From contig AP018318.1 in assembly GCA_003990705.1 (NCBI GenBank), positions 2,669,501 through 2,733,500 on the forward strand: a stretch of DNA of 64,000 nt, given 5' to 3'. Position 1 is the stretch's first letter, and every line of letters starts with the position of its first letter. Under the pieces are notes generated by a model that was not told where the DNA came from, did no database searches, and was given only the letters and a program-made list of their open reading frames with translations. Below are positions 9,563 through 17,763 of the stretch, one piece after another. This stretch comes from Nostoc sp. HK-01 (lineage in GTDB: Bacteria > Cyanobacteriota > Cyanobacteriia > Cyanobacteriales > Nostocaceae). The position numbers were made by a program, and so were the translations under genes.

Positions 9563-10360
9563 ATGAAGGCAATTTGCAGTTTTTGCTTAATTGTTTTATT
9601 TATGCTGGGATGGGCTAGAAGTGCAGATGCAGGTGAGTTATCAGAACACTTGACGAACTTTTCTCAATGGGAAAAATTAACTTCTGTACAGCCAGCTTCC
9701 GGCGATTTAGCTTACCCTGAATGGATGGCTGGTACTTGGAAAGTTACAAGTACATTGGTCGATTTAGCGGCACCTTTAGCGCCAGATATTGTTACACCCG
9801 GTTTTGAAAGTAACCGTCAACAACTTAATCAACCTATCAGTTTTATTGTCAGATTTATTCAACAAAAACCAACAGCTATTAGTGGGTTAAAATTTATTCC
9901 CCAAATCAATAATTTTTCACCGATTTTAGTAGCAGATAGAGCCTTTAATAGCTTGAATTTAGCGAAAGCATATTTAGGTGAGCAAGCAGTATTATCAGTC
10001 AAAGTAGATCCAGAGTCTCCGAATCGGCAAATTACATTGTTACGCGGGGAACGGCAATTAGTCTCTATTGTGACAGCACGCGCTACAGAAAGTATTTCTG
10101 AGCATAAATACATCACTGCGGAAGTATTTCAACAAATATTTAAAGGTGCTTCTCGCCCTTATTTGAATTCTGTAGAGTCGACAACTGCTTACCATAAATT
10201 GCCAACAAATAATCCCACAATTGAGGCAGATCAAGTTACTGCGGTCTATCTTTCACCCCAAGATCCAGATTACTTTCAGGCGGGTTCTCGACCTGTGGCG
10301 CTGTATCGCTATCGTCTGGAATTTTTTTCTGTAGAACTTTCACCTCATCCAGAAGAATGA
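9563..10360 (+). CDS. Exported DUF6816-like protein
   Basis: 265 residues. The N-terminus MKAICSFCLIVLFMLGWARS followed by ADAG is a clear Sec signal peptide with an Ala-x-Ala type cleavage region near residue 24, so the protein is lumenal or periplasmic. The mature part (YPEWMAGTWKVTSTLVDLAA, later SIVTARATESISEHKYITAE) resembles a cyanobacterial family with plant thylakoid-lumen relatives, which I place as DUF6816 from memory. Function is unknown. It stands between a MITE and an ABC exporter gene; an operon with the latter is possible (88-bp gap). Confidence 0.6.
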   Translation: MKAICSFCLIVLFMLGWARSADAGELSEHLTNFSQWEKLTSVQPASGDLAYPEWMAGTWKVTSTLVDLAAPLAPDIVTPGFESNRQQLNQPISFIVRFIQQKPTAISGLKFIPQINNFSPILVADRAFNSLNLAKAYLGEQAVLSVKVDPESPNRQITLLRGERQLVSIVTARATESISEHKYITAEVFQQIFKGASRPYLNSVESTTAYHKLPTNNPTIEADQVTAVYLSPQDPDYFQAGSRPVALYRYRLEFFSVELSPHPEE

Positions 10361-10448
10361 TTTTTTAGATTAGCTCTTGACTATTGCGTAATACATTATG
10401 TAGTATATTTGTCCAAGCTCAAGATCGCGCTCTTGGACAGAATAGATC

Positions 10449-12269
10449 ATGGCAAAATTTCGAGATATTCTCACTTATTTTCGTCCTTACTGGAAACAGA
10501 GTGTTCTCAGTATTACCGCATCGAGCATTTACGAAATTATTGATTTGGTTGTCCCCTATGCGATTGGTCAGATATTAAATGTTGTGTCTAGCCAACCGTT
10601 AGATAAACCTCTGCAAAGTGCGATCGCATCTATCTCCGAAGTTACCAATTACCCAGTTGGTAAAACACTATCTTTAGCGGTTTTACTAGGTTTAATTTTT
10701 ATCGTAACGGTAGTGAGAGCGCCTACACAACCGTGGTTAACGGTTTGGTTTCACTGGGATATTGCTTTAAGGTCACGCCGAGATAAAAGTCAAACAGCCT
10801 TAGAAAAAATCCTTTCTCTTCCCCTAGAATTTTATGATGTAAATAACCCCGGACGTATTGCTGGTAGAGTTGCTAGAGGTGTTTCTAACCATACTTGGAC
10901 ATATCCAGAAATTGCCGGACAGTTAATTCCTAAACTGCTGCGTGTAATCGGAATTTTTGGATTTATTTTATTGATTGAATGGCGAATTGCTATTTTATAT
11001 CTGATTTCTTTTGTTATTATCCTCGTCTTTAGTTTGAAAGAACTACGGCAAATAATTTGGCACGAAGGACGCTTGGATAAATACATGGAAAATACCGAAA
11101 GTCGAACTTCAGAAATTATCACTAACATCAAAACGGTGAAAGCATTTGCTACAGAAGCTAGGGAATTAAAACGGCAACAACAACGTTTAAATCGTGAACT
11201 AACAGTAGTTGATTATCGTATCCACAAAAATTATACAAAACTAGTAGCTTGGCAAAAGACAGTCATTCAATTTTGTGTGTTTACGATTTTAGGTTTAACC
11301 TTAGCCGCTACGGTAGACGGGAGAATTTCTCTTGGTCATTTTGTCATGACCTTGACACTTTCGAGTATGGCTTATGCCGAATTAGAACCAATTAGCACCT
11401 TAGCAGAAGTTTTTGCGCGACGCTATTCTTCTATGTTGAGGTTTCATGAATTTCTGCAAGAGCCAACCGGCTCTGATATATCTAGTTTTTCAATATCAGA
11501 CAATGACACCGAATCATCTTATAAATTTACTGGCAAAGTAGAATTTTCTCATATCAGTTTTGGATATCTTGCCAATCGACAAGTTTTGCAAGATATTAAC
11601 TTGCTGATTGAACCTTACCAAACAGTTGCCTTAGTAGGACGTTCTGGTTCTGGTAAATCGACTTTAGTCAAACTGCTATTGCGGTATTTTCAACCCCAAG
11701 ATGGTCAAATTTTGATTGATGGCCAAGATATTCGCAGCTTGGATGTAGGTAAGTATAGACGCAGATTGGCGATCGTTCACCAAGAGGTAGACGTTTTTAA
11801 CGGCACAATTTTGGATAACCTCACCTACGGTAGACCAAACGCAACCTTTGAAGAGGTTCAAGAAGCCTGTCAGATTGCTAGAGTTGATGAGGTAGTACAG
11901 GTGTTACCCCAAGGCTATTACACTGTTGTTGGGGAACGTGGCGTAAGATTATCTGGCGGACAAAGACAGCGCCTCGGAATTGCCAGAGCGTTGTTAGTTA
12001 AACCAGACGTGCTAATTTTTGATGAAGCTACCTCCAGCTTAGATTATGAGTCAGAACGTTCCATTCAATTGGCGATGCGATCGATTCAGGGAACTTGTAC
12101 CACAATTGTGATTGCTCACCGTCTGAGTACAGTCCGCGAAGCTGACAAGATTGTAGTGTTAGAACAAGGTAGAATCGCCGAAGTTGGTAGCCACGAAGAA
12201 CTTTTGCGCCACGAAGGTATTTACCAACGCTTGCACTCTTTGCAAGAAACTGGCGAACTTTTGAGCTAA
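10449..12269 (+). CDS. ABC exporter, fused permease and ATPase
   Basis: 606 residues: a six-helix permease domain (about 1-335) and a nucleotide-binding domain with Walker A GRSGSGKST, signature LSGGQRQR, Walker B VLIFDEATSSLD and the switch His in VIAHRLST. It functions as a dimer in the plasma membrane, exporting lipids, peptides or drugs; the substrate cannot be read from sequence. The length is typical of MsbA-like half-transporters. The last host protein gene before the tRNA pair. Confidence 0.93.
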   Translation: MAKFRDILTYFRPYWKQSVLSITASSIYEIIDLVVPYAIGQILNVVSSQPLDKPLQSAIASISEVTNYPVGKTLSLAVLLGLIFIVTVVRAPTQPWLTVWFHWDIALRSRRDKSQTALEKILSLPLEFYDVNNPGRIAGRVARGVSNHTWTYPEIAGQLIPKLLRVIGIFGFILLIEWRIAILYLISFVIILVFSLKELRQIIWHEGRLDKYMENTESRTSEIITNIKTVKAFATEARELKRQQQRLNRELTVVDYRIHKNYTKLVAWQKTVIQFCVFTILGLTLAATVDGRISLGHFVMTLTLSSMAYAELEPISTLAEVFARRYSSMLRFHEFLQEPTGSDISSFSISDNDTESSYKFTGKVEFSHISFGYLANRQVLQDINLLIEPYQTVALVGRSGSGKSTLVKLLLRYFQPQDGQILIDGQDIRSLDVGKYRRRLAIVHQEVDVFNGTILDNLTYGRPNATFEEVQEACQIARVDEVVQVLPQGYYTVVGERGVRLSGGQRQRLGIARALLVKPDVLIFDEATSSLDYESERSIQLAMRSIQGTCTTIVIAHRLSTVREADKIVVLEQGRIAEVGSHEELLRHEGIYQRLHSLQETGELLS

Positions 12270-12419
12270 GTAGGCAATTTCAACGTAAGTCAATCTGTTT
12301 GTGGGGTGGATATAATTATCCTCGCCCTACAGACATCTCTAAGGAACTTACTAAAATTTTTCCTACTCCCCTTGCTATTTTTAAAATCTGCTGCTAAGAT
12401 TGTAAATCGTGGGACATAC

Positions 12420-12502
12420 GGGTCGGTGTCCGAGTGGTTAATGGAGACGGACTGTAAATCCGTTGGTTTACGCCTACGCTGGTTCAAATCCAGCCCGGCC
12501 CA
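12420..12502 (+). tRNA. tRNA-Tyr (GTA)
   Basis: 83 nt. The acceptor strands GGGTCGG and CCGGCCC pair fully (one G-U), the anticodon loop CTGTAAA gives GTA, a long variable arm (class II) is present, and GGTTCAAATCC forms the T arm. The 3' CCA is not encoded. Confidence 0.95.
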
Positions 12503-12561
12503 CCTGCAATTTTAGATTTTGAGTTTATTCAAATTCAAAATCTAGAATTTGTCAAAATTTC

Positions 12562-12633
12562 GCCCGTGTGGCTCAGTGGTAGAGCACACCCTTGGTAAGG
12601 GTGAGGTCACGAGTTCAATCCTCGTCACGGGCT
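12562..12633 (+). tRNA. tRNA-Thr (GGT), left copy at attL
   Basis: 72 nt with acceptor GCCCGTG/CACGGGC, D-arm GGCTCAGTGGTAGAGC, anticodon loop CTTGGTAAG (GGT) and T-arm GAGTTCAATCCTC. It lies 59 bp after tRNA-Tyr, so this copy sits behind the native host promoter. The whole gene plus two more T residues is repeated exactly at 49050, marking the prophage insertion site. Confidence 0.95.
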
Positions 12634-12662
12634 TTTTTAAATGGCTAAACTCTTAAATAATT

Positions 12663-12702
12663 TGTCCTAAACTGTCCTAACCCTGTCCTAAAGTTTAGGA
12701 CA
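12663..12702. promoter_or_regulatory. TGTCCTAA repeat cluster inside attL (candidate integrase arm sites)
   Basis: TGTCCTAA occurs directly at 12663, 12673 and 12684 and inverted as TTAGGACA at 12695; the last two form a perfect 9-bp inverted repeat with a 1-nt centre. The 20-bp string TGTCCTAACCCTGTCCTAAA (12673-12692) recurs next to the right attachment site. Position and the arm-binding N-terminus of the integrase suggest arm-type binding sites. Confidence 0.65.
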
Positions 12703-12713
12703 AAACGGTACAT

Positions 12714-12737
12714 AAAAAACCACCCCAAGTGGAGTGG
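12714..12737 (-). terminator. Intrinsic terminator of the left minus-strand operon
   Basis: Read on the minus strand, CCACTCC and GGGGTGG pair across a 4-nt loop and are followed by six T residues. It lies 24 bp beyond the stop of the ATPase gene. Confidence 0.75.
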
Positions 12738-12760
12738 CAGGAGCATCAGGTATATAAAAG

Positions 12761-13777
12761 TTAGAATTGGGTAATTTTCTTTTCTATCTTTGGCAGAGCA
12801 ACAGGTAACCACTCATTACTACTGTCAAGTTTCACTAGTGCCTGCCCAGTAGACCGAGGCTGTAGCGTAGCAGGGTCAACCTGTGCTAGGCATTGCACCT
12901 GCAACATCTTGCTTACAAGGTTAAACAAACCTTTGATGCCGAACAGGCAGAGTTGAGTGTTGTTATGAGCTACTACTGTTAATGGCATCATAGGTTTGCG
13001 GCTTTTAGTGAGTGCCAGCTTGCCAAATTTCTCTAGTAAAGCTTTATCTTTAATGAAATCGCCGTAGGTGGTTGCTTCCTCAGTGATTAAGGCGATCGGT
13101 TGTAGCCCGGCGCGCCACTCATCTTCAGACTTGTCACTGTTGTTTAAATCAGCCAGGCGGCGCTCTAGCTCATCAACATAAAGTCTAATTTGTGCTTCGA
13201 TGTCTTCCCAGGTATGGTAGGACTCTACACCCTTCCACTCACTACGGTTAGAGTCGGGGTCGCAAACTATGACGCGATAACCTGCATCTTTCTTAAGCTT
13301 CACAACATAGCGCGCCAGCCAGGACTTACCTCCCCCTTGGTTGCCCCAAATGAGTGCAGTTTGTTTAACCAAATTCTGTGTCCATTCGGTGCTGGTAGCC
13401 GGGGCGGCGGGCATTGGTGCATCATCTAATAAGTCTTGGGCATCAGCGGAAACACTACACCCAAGCTCCGCAGCAGTCTCAATCTCTGTAGCAGTGACTT
13501 CAATACCATACTGCTTTTCATACTCTTTGAGGTTTTGTCCCTTAAGTACGTGAGGTACTAGCCCACGCGCGATGGCAATCTCGCTGTTAACATATTCACT
13601 CGCGCGCTTGATTGCCAAATGCACCAACCAACCACCAACTATTAGCCCACCAGGGATGGAGCCTGTGAATGCTACAGTCGCCATTCCGCTCACCATACTC
13701 ATTAACAGTAAGAACTGCGCGCCAGATTCAGAAATGCTGTCTGAGGCTAAATCCTGCCAATCAGATTTATCGCGCAT
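12761..13777 (-). CDS. Membrane-linked P-loop ATPase (HerA/FtsK/VirD4-like)
   Basis: 338 residues from the ATG at 13777, which has GGGAGG at the right distance; a GTG three bases earlier is too close. Residues 15-60 hold one or two hydrophobic segments, residues about 130-330 the ATPase: Walker A GNQGGGKS, a VIVCDPDSNRSEW strand, Walker B-like PIALITEEATTYGDF, and TVVAHNNTQLCLFGIKG resembling the sensor region of DNA-pumping ATPases. It is the last gene of a five-gene minus operon of which two others are membrane proteins. Possible roles: DNA translocation, exclusion or defence. The subfamily is uncertain; it is not the terminase, which is elsewhere. Confidence 0.7.
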   Translation of the reverse strand: MRDKSDWQDLASDSISESGAQFLLLMSMVSGMATVAFTGSIPGGLIVGGWLVHLAIKRASEYVNSEIAIARGLVPHVLKGQNLKEYEKQYGIEVTATEIETAAELGCSVSADAQDLLDDAPMPAAPATSTEWTQNLVKQTALIWGNQGGGKSWLARYVVKLKKDAGYRVIVCDPDSNRSEWKGVESYHTWEDIEAQIRLYVDELERRLADLNNSDKSEDEWRAGLQPIALITEEATTYGDFIKDKALLEKFGKLALTKSRKPMMPLTVVAHNNTQLCLFGIKGLFNLVSKMLQVQCLAQVDPATLQPRSTGQALVKLDSSNEWLPVALPKIEKKITQF

Positions 13778-14450
13778 CACTACCTCCCTTAGCGTTTAAG
13801 TAGTATCTAATCTGGTTAAGCATAAGCAGCCCGCGCACGCAAACTTCAACCACAAATACAGTTACCGATAGCAAGAAAACATTGCCCCAATTTATTAGTT
13901 GCCACTGACCTGTTATTAGTACATATAATAATTTGCCAATACCGCCGTCTACTGGTGGGTAACTGGCATAGCAAATCAATGTATCTACGACGTAACTGAA
14001 TAAACATCCATATACAATATTTTTAAAGGAAGCGCCTGGGATAGCATTAAGTGCGCGTTTGATAGCTCTCTGGGTGCGGTCGTCATCCTGGCTAGGTGCA
14101 TAGCGCCCGTGCAGACTGTACTCACGCAACACGGCCCGCATGAACTCTTTGTCATGTTTAATTAAAATCGGCGCAACTTGAAGAATCTGCAAAACTCCCC
14201 ACAGAACTACACCTACAATCCAGGGGAATAATCGACCAAAAATGGCGAAAATCCAACCTATTAGCGGCAAGGCGGTGAGCCAGGATATAATTGAAATATC
14301 AGGCAAGCTACCGCCTAAATAATGAACTGCTTTAACGTATGGCGAAATATTTAAAAAGGCAAAATATCCAGCTGCGGCTATCGCCAGGACGTAAAGCAGG
14401 TCAGCGAATGGTTTGATTGAAAATGGCTTGGCTTGGCGGCTTTGGGTCAT
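13767..14450 (-). CDS. Multi-pass membrane protein of the left operon
   Basis: 227 residues with about five hydrophobic segments: LLYVLAIAAAGYFAFL, IISWLTALPLIGWIFAIF, PWIVGVVLWGVLQILQ, a YGCLFSYVVDTLICY segment and VFLLSVTVFVVEVCVRGLLM. A cytoplasmic-looking basic loop (DDRTQRAIKRALNAIPG) joins the halves. I recognise no family. It overlaps the ATPase gene by 11 bp and the upstream TM protein by 4 bp, so the products are probably made together and may form a complex. Confidence 0.7.
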   Translation of the reverse strand: MTQSRQAKPFSIKPFADLLYVLAIAAAGYFAFLNISPYVKAVHYLGGSLPDISIISWLTALPLIGWIFAIFGRLFPWIVGVVLWGVLQILQVAPILIKHDKEFMRAVLREYSLHGRYAPSQDDDRTQRAIKRALNAIPGASFKNIVYGCLFSYVVDTLICYASYPPVDGGIGKLLYVLITGQWQLINWGNVFLLSVTVFVVEVCVRGLLMLNQIRYYLNAKGGSDAR

Positions 14451-14893
14451 TTCACATACCTCGCGGGTAGAATGTCTTGGTCAGCTATGGGCGCGCGCCC
14501 AGTGTATGCAGTATCTGCAATAACCGGAACGTACCGCCCATCATTGTCAAAATCTCTCGGCTGGAGAACGCCTGTATTACCTTGGTCGTCGCAAATTACG
14601 GTTCCTTTTGGTAACGGCAGCCCATCTCTATATACTGGGATGCCTTGTGCGAATCGCTTCACATGCACACAACCGTTTTGGTATCTAGCTTCAGCCAACT
14701 TTGCTTGCTCCTCGCTGACTTGCTGCACGGTTTGCAGATGCATCTGTCTTGAACTATTAAATTGCACTTGGCGTTTGATGCTGTTCATAGTGCTAACCTT
14801 TGCAGTTATCTCTTGGGAGCTAAGACTGAGGGCGGCGGCAAGCCCTAGGCAGGATAGTATAGTCACCTTGTGTCGCCGCCAAAACTTGTTCAA
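14447..14893 (-). CDS. Single-span membrane protein of the left operon
   Basis: I choose the TTG at 14893, which makes a 4-bp TTGA overlap with the upstream stop. A GTG at 14971 would add 26 residues but overlap the upstream gene by 82 bp. The 148-residue product opens with basic NKFWRRHK, then one hydrophobic span (VTILSCLGLAAALSL), then a soluble region (QISSEEQAKLAEARYQNGCV-like helix and a beta-rich tail with IADTAYTGRAP). Type II topology or a signal peptide is likely. No family recognised. Confidence 0.6.
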   Translation of the reverse strand: MNKFWRRHKVTILSCLGLAAALSLSSQEITAKVSTMNSIKRQVQFNSSRQMHLQTVQQVSEEQAKLAEARYQNGCVHVKRFAQGIPVYRDGLPLPKGTVICDDQGNTGVLQPRDFDNDGRYVPVIADTAYTGRAPIADQDILPARYVK

Positions 14894-15495
14894 AACAGTT
14901 TTAGAAGATCGGCTATATCTTGTTGGGTACGTTGCAGGCGTGTACGTGAGTTGTGTCTCGTAACTGACCACTTTCCCAGGCGGTCGCGCTCCTCTTCATC
15001 ACGCTGCATCAACAAAGCTTCGCGTTCAGAAATAAGACTATTAGTCTCTTCCTCTAACGCAGTCATTCTTGAACCGACGTGTGCTTCAAGTACTTGCTTT
15101 CGGCCGGATTCGTAGGCTTGCAGTACAGTAAGTGCGTCGTTAAATCCACGGTTAATTGCGACTACAACTTCCTCATCCATTAACACTTGCTGAATACACT
15201 GTGTAATGCCCAGCACGGCGCTTTTAGCATTAACAATAGCTTCACTACTATTAGCAGATGTAGTCATGCCCAAGCCCCCAGCAGTAGCTTGTGTGTTGCT
15301 ATTAGAAGATGATTTACTGTCTTGAACTCTAGTAGCAAGCTTCTCAATTTCTTCAATAAAAGATTCAGGCACTTCACTATTTATATTGAAGGATTGTTCT
15401 GGGAACTTGGACTGTAGTTGGTCAGTCAATTGCTTGGCGGTAATTTCCTGTCCAGTGACTGCGACTAAATATTCAGCGGCTTCTTTAATAATCAT
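14890..15495 (-). CDS. Coiled-coil protein of the left operon
   Basis: 201 residues. The first 45 residues (AAEYLVAVTGQEITAKQLTD) look like a small helical domain, followed by a Ser/Asn-rich linker and a charged coiled coil (MTALEEETNSLISEREALLM and RDEEERDRLG). No membrane segment. AAGGAG precedes the start. It is the second gene of the operon after the HTH protein and is translationally coupled to the TM protein. Function unknown; perhaps a cytosolic partner of the membrane ATPase. Confidence 0.65.
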   Translation of the reverse strand: MIIKEAAEYLVAVTGQEITAKQLTDQLQSKFPEQSFNINSEVPESFIEEIEKLATRVQDSKSSSNSNTQATAGGLGMTTSANSSEAIVNAKSAVLGITQCIQQVLMDEEVVVAINRGFNDALTVLQAYESGRKQVLEAHVGSRMTALEEETNSLISEREALLMQRDEEERDRLGKWSVTRHNSRTRLQRTQQDIADLLKLF

Positions 15496-15506
15496 TTGGA
15501 TTCTCC

Positions 15507-15800
15507 TTAATTAAATTCGTGTGGATTTTCTGAAATGTACTTACGGGCTTTACCAGGGCTGCCATACTTCTTGAAGGCTTGCTGAATCCTTTTTAATGAT
15601 TCAATATCCCAATTGCTAATCATTGCAGTGCGGCTTATACCTCCTTTACTACATTTGAATCTTTCAAAACGTGGGAGGAACAAAGCACCAGCCTTGAGGT
15701 AGTCGAACAGACGGCGTGGGTTTGTTCCTAAAATATCAGCTGCTTCTTTTCTTGTGAGGAGAGTTTCTACATTATCTCCCTCCACTTGATATGTATTCAT
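15507..15800 (-). CDS. HTH DNA-binding protein (MerR/excisionase-like)
   Basis: 97 residues. LLTRKEAADILGTNPRRLFDYLKAGAL is a winged-helix signature of the MerR/Xis type; the rest contains a second helical pair. It is first in the left operon and follows the operator-like repeats at 15925-16011, so it may regulate its own promoter. A role as excision factor is possible, given its place in the arm next to attL. Confidence 0.65.
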   Translation of the reverse strand: MNTYQVEGDNVETLLTRKEAADILGTNPRRLFDYLKAGALFLPRFERFKCSKGGISRTAMISNWDIESLKRIQQAFKKYGSPGKARKYISENPHEFN

Positions 15801-15924
15801 CTTTTAGTAATCCTTTTCTTATCCGATTCTCTTCAAGTAGATAAAAAGTAGAGCTTCTGTAAACCATCGGTAGAGCATCGGCTATATAAATAATCTAACA
15901 TCTATAAACAGTAAAACAAAGGGT

Positions 15925-16011
15925 AAATAGCCCCTTTTACCACCATTTTTAGGCTATTTTCATCAATCTACATATGGATAATTGATCAAATATCACCATA
16001 TTGATCAAATA
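15925..16011. promoter_or_regulatory. Operator-like repeats upstream of the left operon
   Basis: TTGATCAAATA occurs twice (15982-15992 and 16001-16011) with 19-bp spacing, and each carries the palindrome TTGATCAA. Nearer the gene, AAATAGCC (15925-15932) and GGCTATTT (15952-15959) form an 8-bp inverted repeat. The region is AT-rich and lies upstream of the HTH gene, where a promoter is needed. I cannot assign -35/-10 boxes confidently. Confidence 0.5.
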
Positions 16012-16036
16012 GGCTTATATGTACCATACAGACAAT

Positions 16037-16064
16037 AAAAAAATCACCAGATTCTAACCTGGTG
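16037..16064 (-). terminator. Intrinsic terminator (minus strand)
   Basis: On the minus strand CACCAG and CTGGTG pair around an 8-nt loop and lead into seven T residues. It closes the small gene ending at 16081. Confidence 0.8.
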
Positions 16065-16080
16065 GTGTGCGAGTAAGTAA

Positions 16081-16275
16081 CTATTTATTCGATTCTCTCC
16101 AGAGCTTAACTGCACTTTCCATATACAATGTGTACGGTTCATATGGGGGCAGCTGCCCTTCATGATCCTTAAGCCACTGTTTGATTGACATAGCTTTTTC
16201 TATTTCCCATTCTTCGCCAAGTATTAGCTCGGTAGTTCTGTGAATTATTGCTAGTTTGATCATGAAGTCTCTCAT
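16081..16275 (-). CDS. Small hypothetical phage protein
   Basis: 64 residues from the ATG at 16275, which has GGAG nine bases upstream; a TTG at 16299 would add eight residues with no ribosome site. The sequence is helical and charged (EEWEIEKAMSIKQWLKDHEG). It sits between two terminators, so it probably has its own promoter. No family recognised. Confidence 0.5.
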   Translation of the reverse strand: MRDFMIKLAIIHRTTELILGEEWEIEKAMSIKQWLKDHEGQLPPYEPYTLYMESAVKLWRESNK

Positions 16276-16290
16276 ATAAATCTGCTCCAC

Positions 16291-16317
16291 AAAAAACAAA
16301 ACCCCATTTTCATGGGG
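16291..16317 (-). terminator. Intrinsic terminator after AP2-like gene
   Basis: On the minus strand CCCCAT-GAAA-ATGGGG is followed by TTTTGTTTTTT. It ends the antirepressor, RHH and AP2-like operon. Confidence 0.85.
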
Positions 16318-16352
16318 CGTAACTTGTATTATAGGGATTAATTTATTAGCTA

Positions 16353-16691
16353 TTAATAGAGCTTTTCTAATAAGTGTGGGTGGTGATTCTTAAGTGCTAA
16401 ATCCCTAATTGCTAAAGCTTCATTAAGTGTATCTACCGTGCCATAATTATGGGCTTCACCGTCCCATACACGCACACAATATTTACCTTTGGCTTCATAT
16501 ATGTATTTGCCGAGCGGGGAGGGCTTGCGGGTCTTTCTGGTGGGTGCTGGAGAGGTTTGTTGCCCAACCCATTCAACGATGGATTCTCCCTGTTCCTCAA
16601 AGGATGAGAAAGTGAGGAAATCACATTTAGTATCTGGATCTAAAGTGACTGTATATTCATTGGGATTGAAAGATAGGATTACACTTTTCAT
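16353..16691 (-). CDS. Small protein with one AP2-like domain
   Basis: 112 residues. The C-terminal half (GKYIYEAKGKYCVRVWDGE, then HNYGTVDTLNEALAIRD) has the strand-strand-strand-helix pattern of AP2 domains, which bind DNA through a three-stranded sheet. The N-terminal 60 residues are unrelated, with an Arg/Lys/Pro linker (PAPTRKTRKPSPLGK). It starts directly after the stop of the RHH gene, with AAGGAG placed inside that gene, so it is a third cistron with the antirepressor. See also the triple-AP2 protein at 22756. Confidence 0.6.
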   Translation of the reverse strand: MKSVILSFNPNEYTVTLDPDTKCDFLTFSSFEEQGESIVEWVGQQTSPAPTRKTRKPSPLGKYIYEAKGKYCVRVWDGEAHNYGTVDTLNEALAIRDLALKNHHPHLLEKLY

Positions 16692-16856
16692 TTACTCTTG
16701 CTCCTTTTGGAATTTGGTTTCTACGGAAAGGTTGAAGTATTCGATTGCGGCGCGAATCGCCACACTGCGCTTGATATTTAGAGATTCATAGTTGCGGGTG
16801 AACTCATCCATTAATTGTTCGTCCACACGGAACGAGTAACATCTCATCTGGCTCAT
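16692..16856 (-). CDS. Ribbon-helix-helix (Arc/CopG-like) protein, 54 aa
   Basis: Minus-strand ORF with ATG at 16856 and TAA at 16692. The product (MRCYSFRVDEQLMDEFTRNY, then NIKRSVAIRAAIEYFNLS) has the Arc/MetJ pattern: a short beta strand, then two helices. The start overlaps the antirepressor stop by 4 bp (ATGA) and the stop abuts the next ATG, so it is an operon member. Likely a dimeric DNA-binding regulator. Confidence 0.75.
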   Translation of the reverse strand: MSQMRCYSFRVDEQLMDEFTRNYESLNIKRSVAIRAAIEYFNLSVETKFQKEQE

Positions 16857-17674
16857 GCTGTTACCACCTCTAATTTGCTAGATACATACCCACGCTCCGC
16901 CAAACGGGGAATCAAGTATTGAATACCTTTTTGAGTAATTAATATTTGTTGCCGGGGGATGGCATCGGGTGAAATACTTTCACGCACAAAGAAAACACCC
17001 ATATCTACGAATTTTTGATATGGATGTTTGGACGTGATTAGGTATCCGAGTTTCTTAAGCACTTCAAATAGTTTGTTGCGTCCAATGCCAGGGATGTTGA
17101 GTAACTGTGCAGCTTCTTGCATAGTTAGGTTCGCTTTGCTTTCCAACAGAACATCAGCAGCCTGCGCCTTTGGCTTCAACTCATCAATATATATAGATTG
17201 CTGTTGTACCTGGGCTGTTAAGGCAAGCTTCTGCTCTTCAGAAGCTACTAAGGCTTTTAATGCCTCTAGATAGTTGCCGGGAATCTGGGGCTGAGGACGG
17301 GACATCGCAGCTTTGGCTATGCGTTCGCACTTCAAGAAGTAGATTCTTACCTGTTTGCCTTGCTCAGTTCCGGCCATCATGCCCCACTGTTTTAGGCATT
17401 CAGCGGTGAGGTAAATGTCTTCTTTACGAGAAGCGGCTGCTAACTGTTGGGGGCTGAAAGTACTGTGGTTGACAGATTCCTGAGACTTCAGGAGTTGGTA
17501 ATCTACTCCTTCAGTAAAACCGCATTTAATAAAATTGGCTTTGGCGTTATCTTTACGCGAGTAACCGAGCCATACCCAAGCATCATCGAAGCTTACTGGG
17601 AATTGCTCGGCTGATTGGTATATTTGATTTGCTAATTTCTGGGAAAATTGTGCGGAACGTGCTAAATTATTCAT
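16853..17674 (-). CDS. Phage antirepressor with KilAC domain
   Basis: 273 residues. The N-terminal domain (about 20-125: FDDAWVWLGYSRKDNAKANF and YLTAECLKQWGMMAGTEQGK) is the AntA/Bro-type module found in phage antirepressors. A coiled-coil linker (about 135-175) leads to a C-terminal KilAC/ANT wing (LTMQEAAQLLNIPGIGRNKL through ITQKGIQYLIPRLAERGY). Such proteins bind and inactivate lysogeny repressors. It is the first gene behind the strong promoter at 17764-17798 that carries a LexA-like box, which suits a role in induction. Confidence 0.85.
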   Translation of the reverse strand: MNNLARSAQFSQKLANQIYQSAEQFPVSFDDAWVWLGYSRKDNAKANFIKCGFTEGVDYQLLKSQESVNHSTFSPQQLAAASRKEDIYLTAECLKQWGMMAGTEQGKQVRIYFLKCERIAKAAMSRPQPQIPGNYLEALKALVASEEQKLALTAQVQQQSIYIDELKPKAQAADVLLESKANLTMQEAAQLLNIPGIGRNKLFEVLKKLGYLITSKHPYQKFVDMGVFFVRESISPDAIPRQQILITQKGIQYLIPRLAERGYVSSKLEVVTA

Positions 17675-17763
17675 AGCTCAATGATTGAATTGGGTGTGAA
17701 TTAAATGAACTGTAGTTCTTTAAATGTGCGGCACCGCGAATGCCGTGCATTTATGCTGTTCAT

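Noticed and set aside
12562-12633. Prophage being a headless tailocin
   Set aside because: Terminase, portal, scaffold and capsid genes are all present and open, so a complete virion is expected.
14894-14971. GTG start adding 26 residues to the single-span membrane protein
   Set aside because: It would overlap the coiled-coil gene by 82 bp, whereas the TTG at 14893 makes a normal 4-bp overlap and leaves the basic-hydrophobic N-terminus intact.
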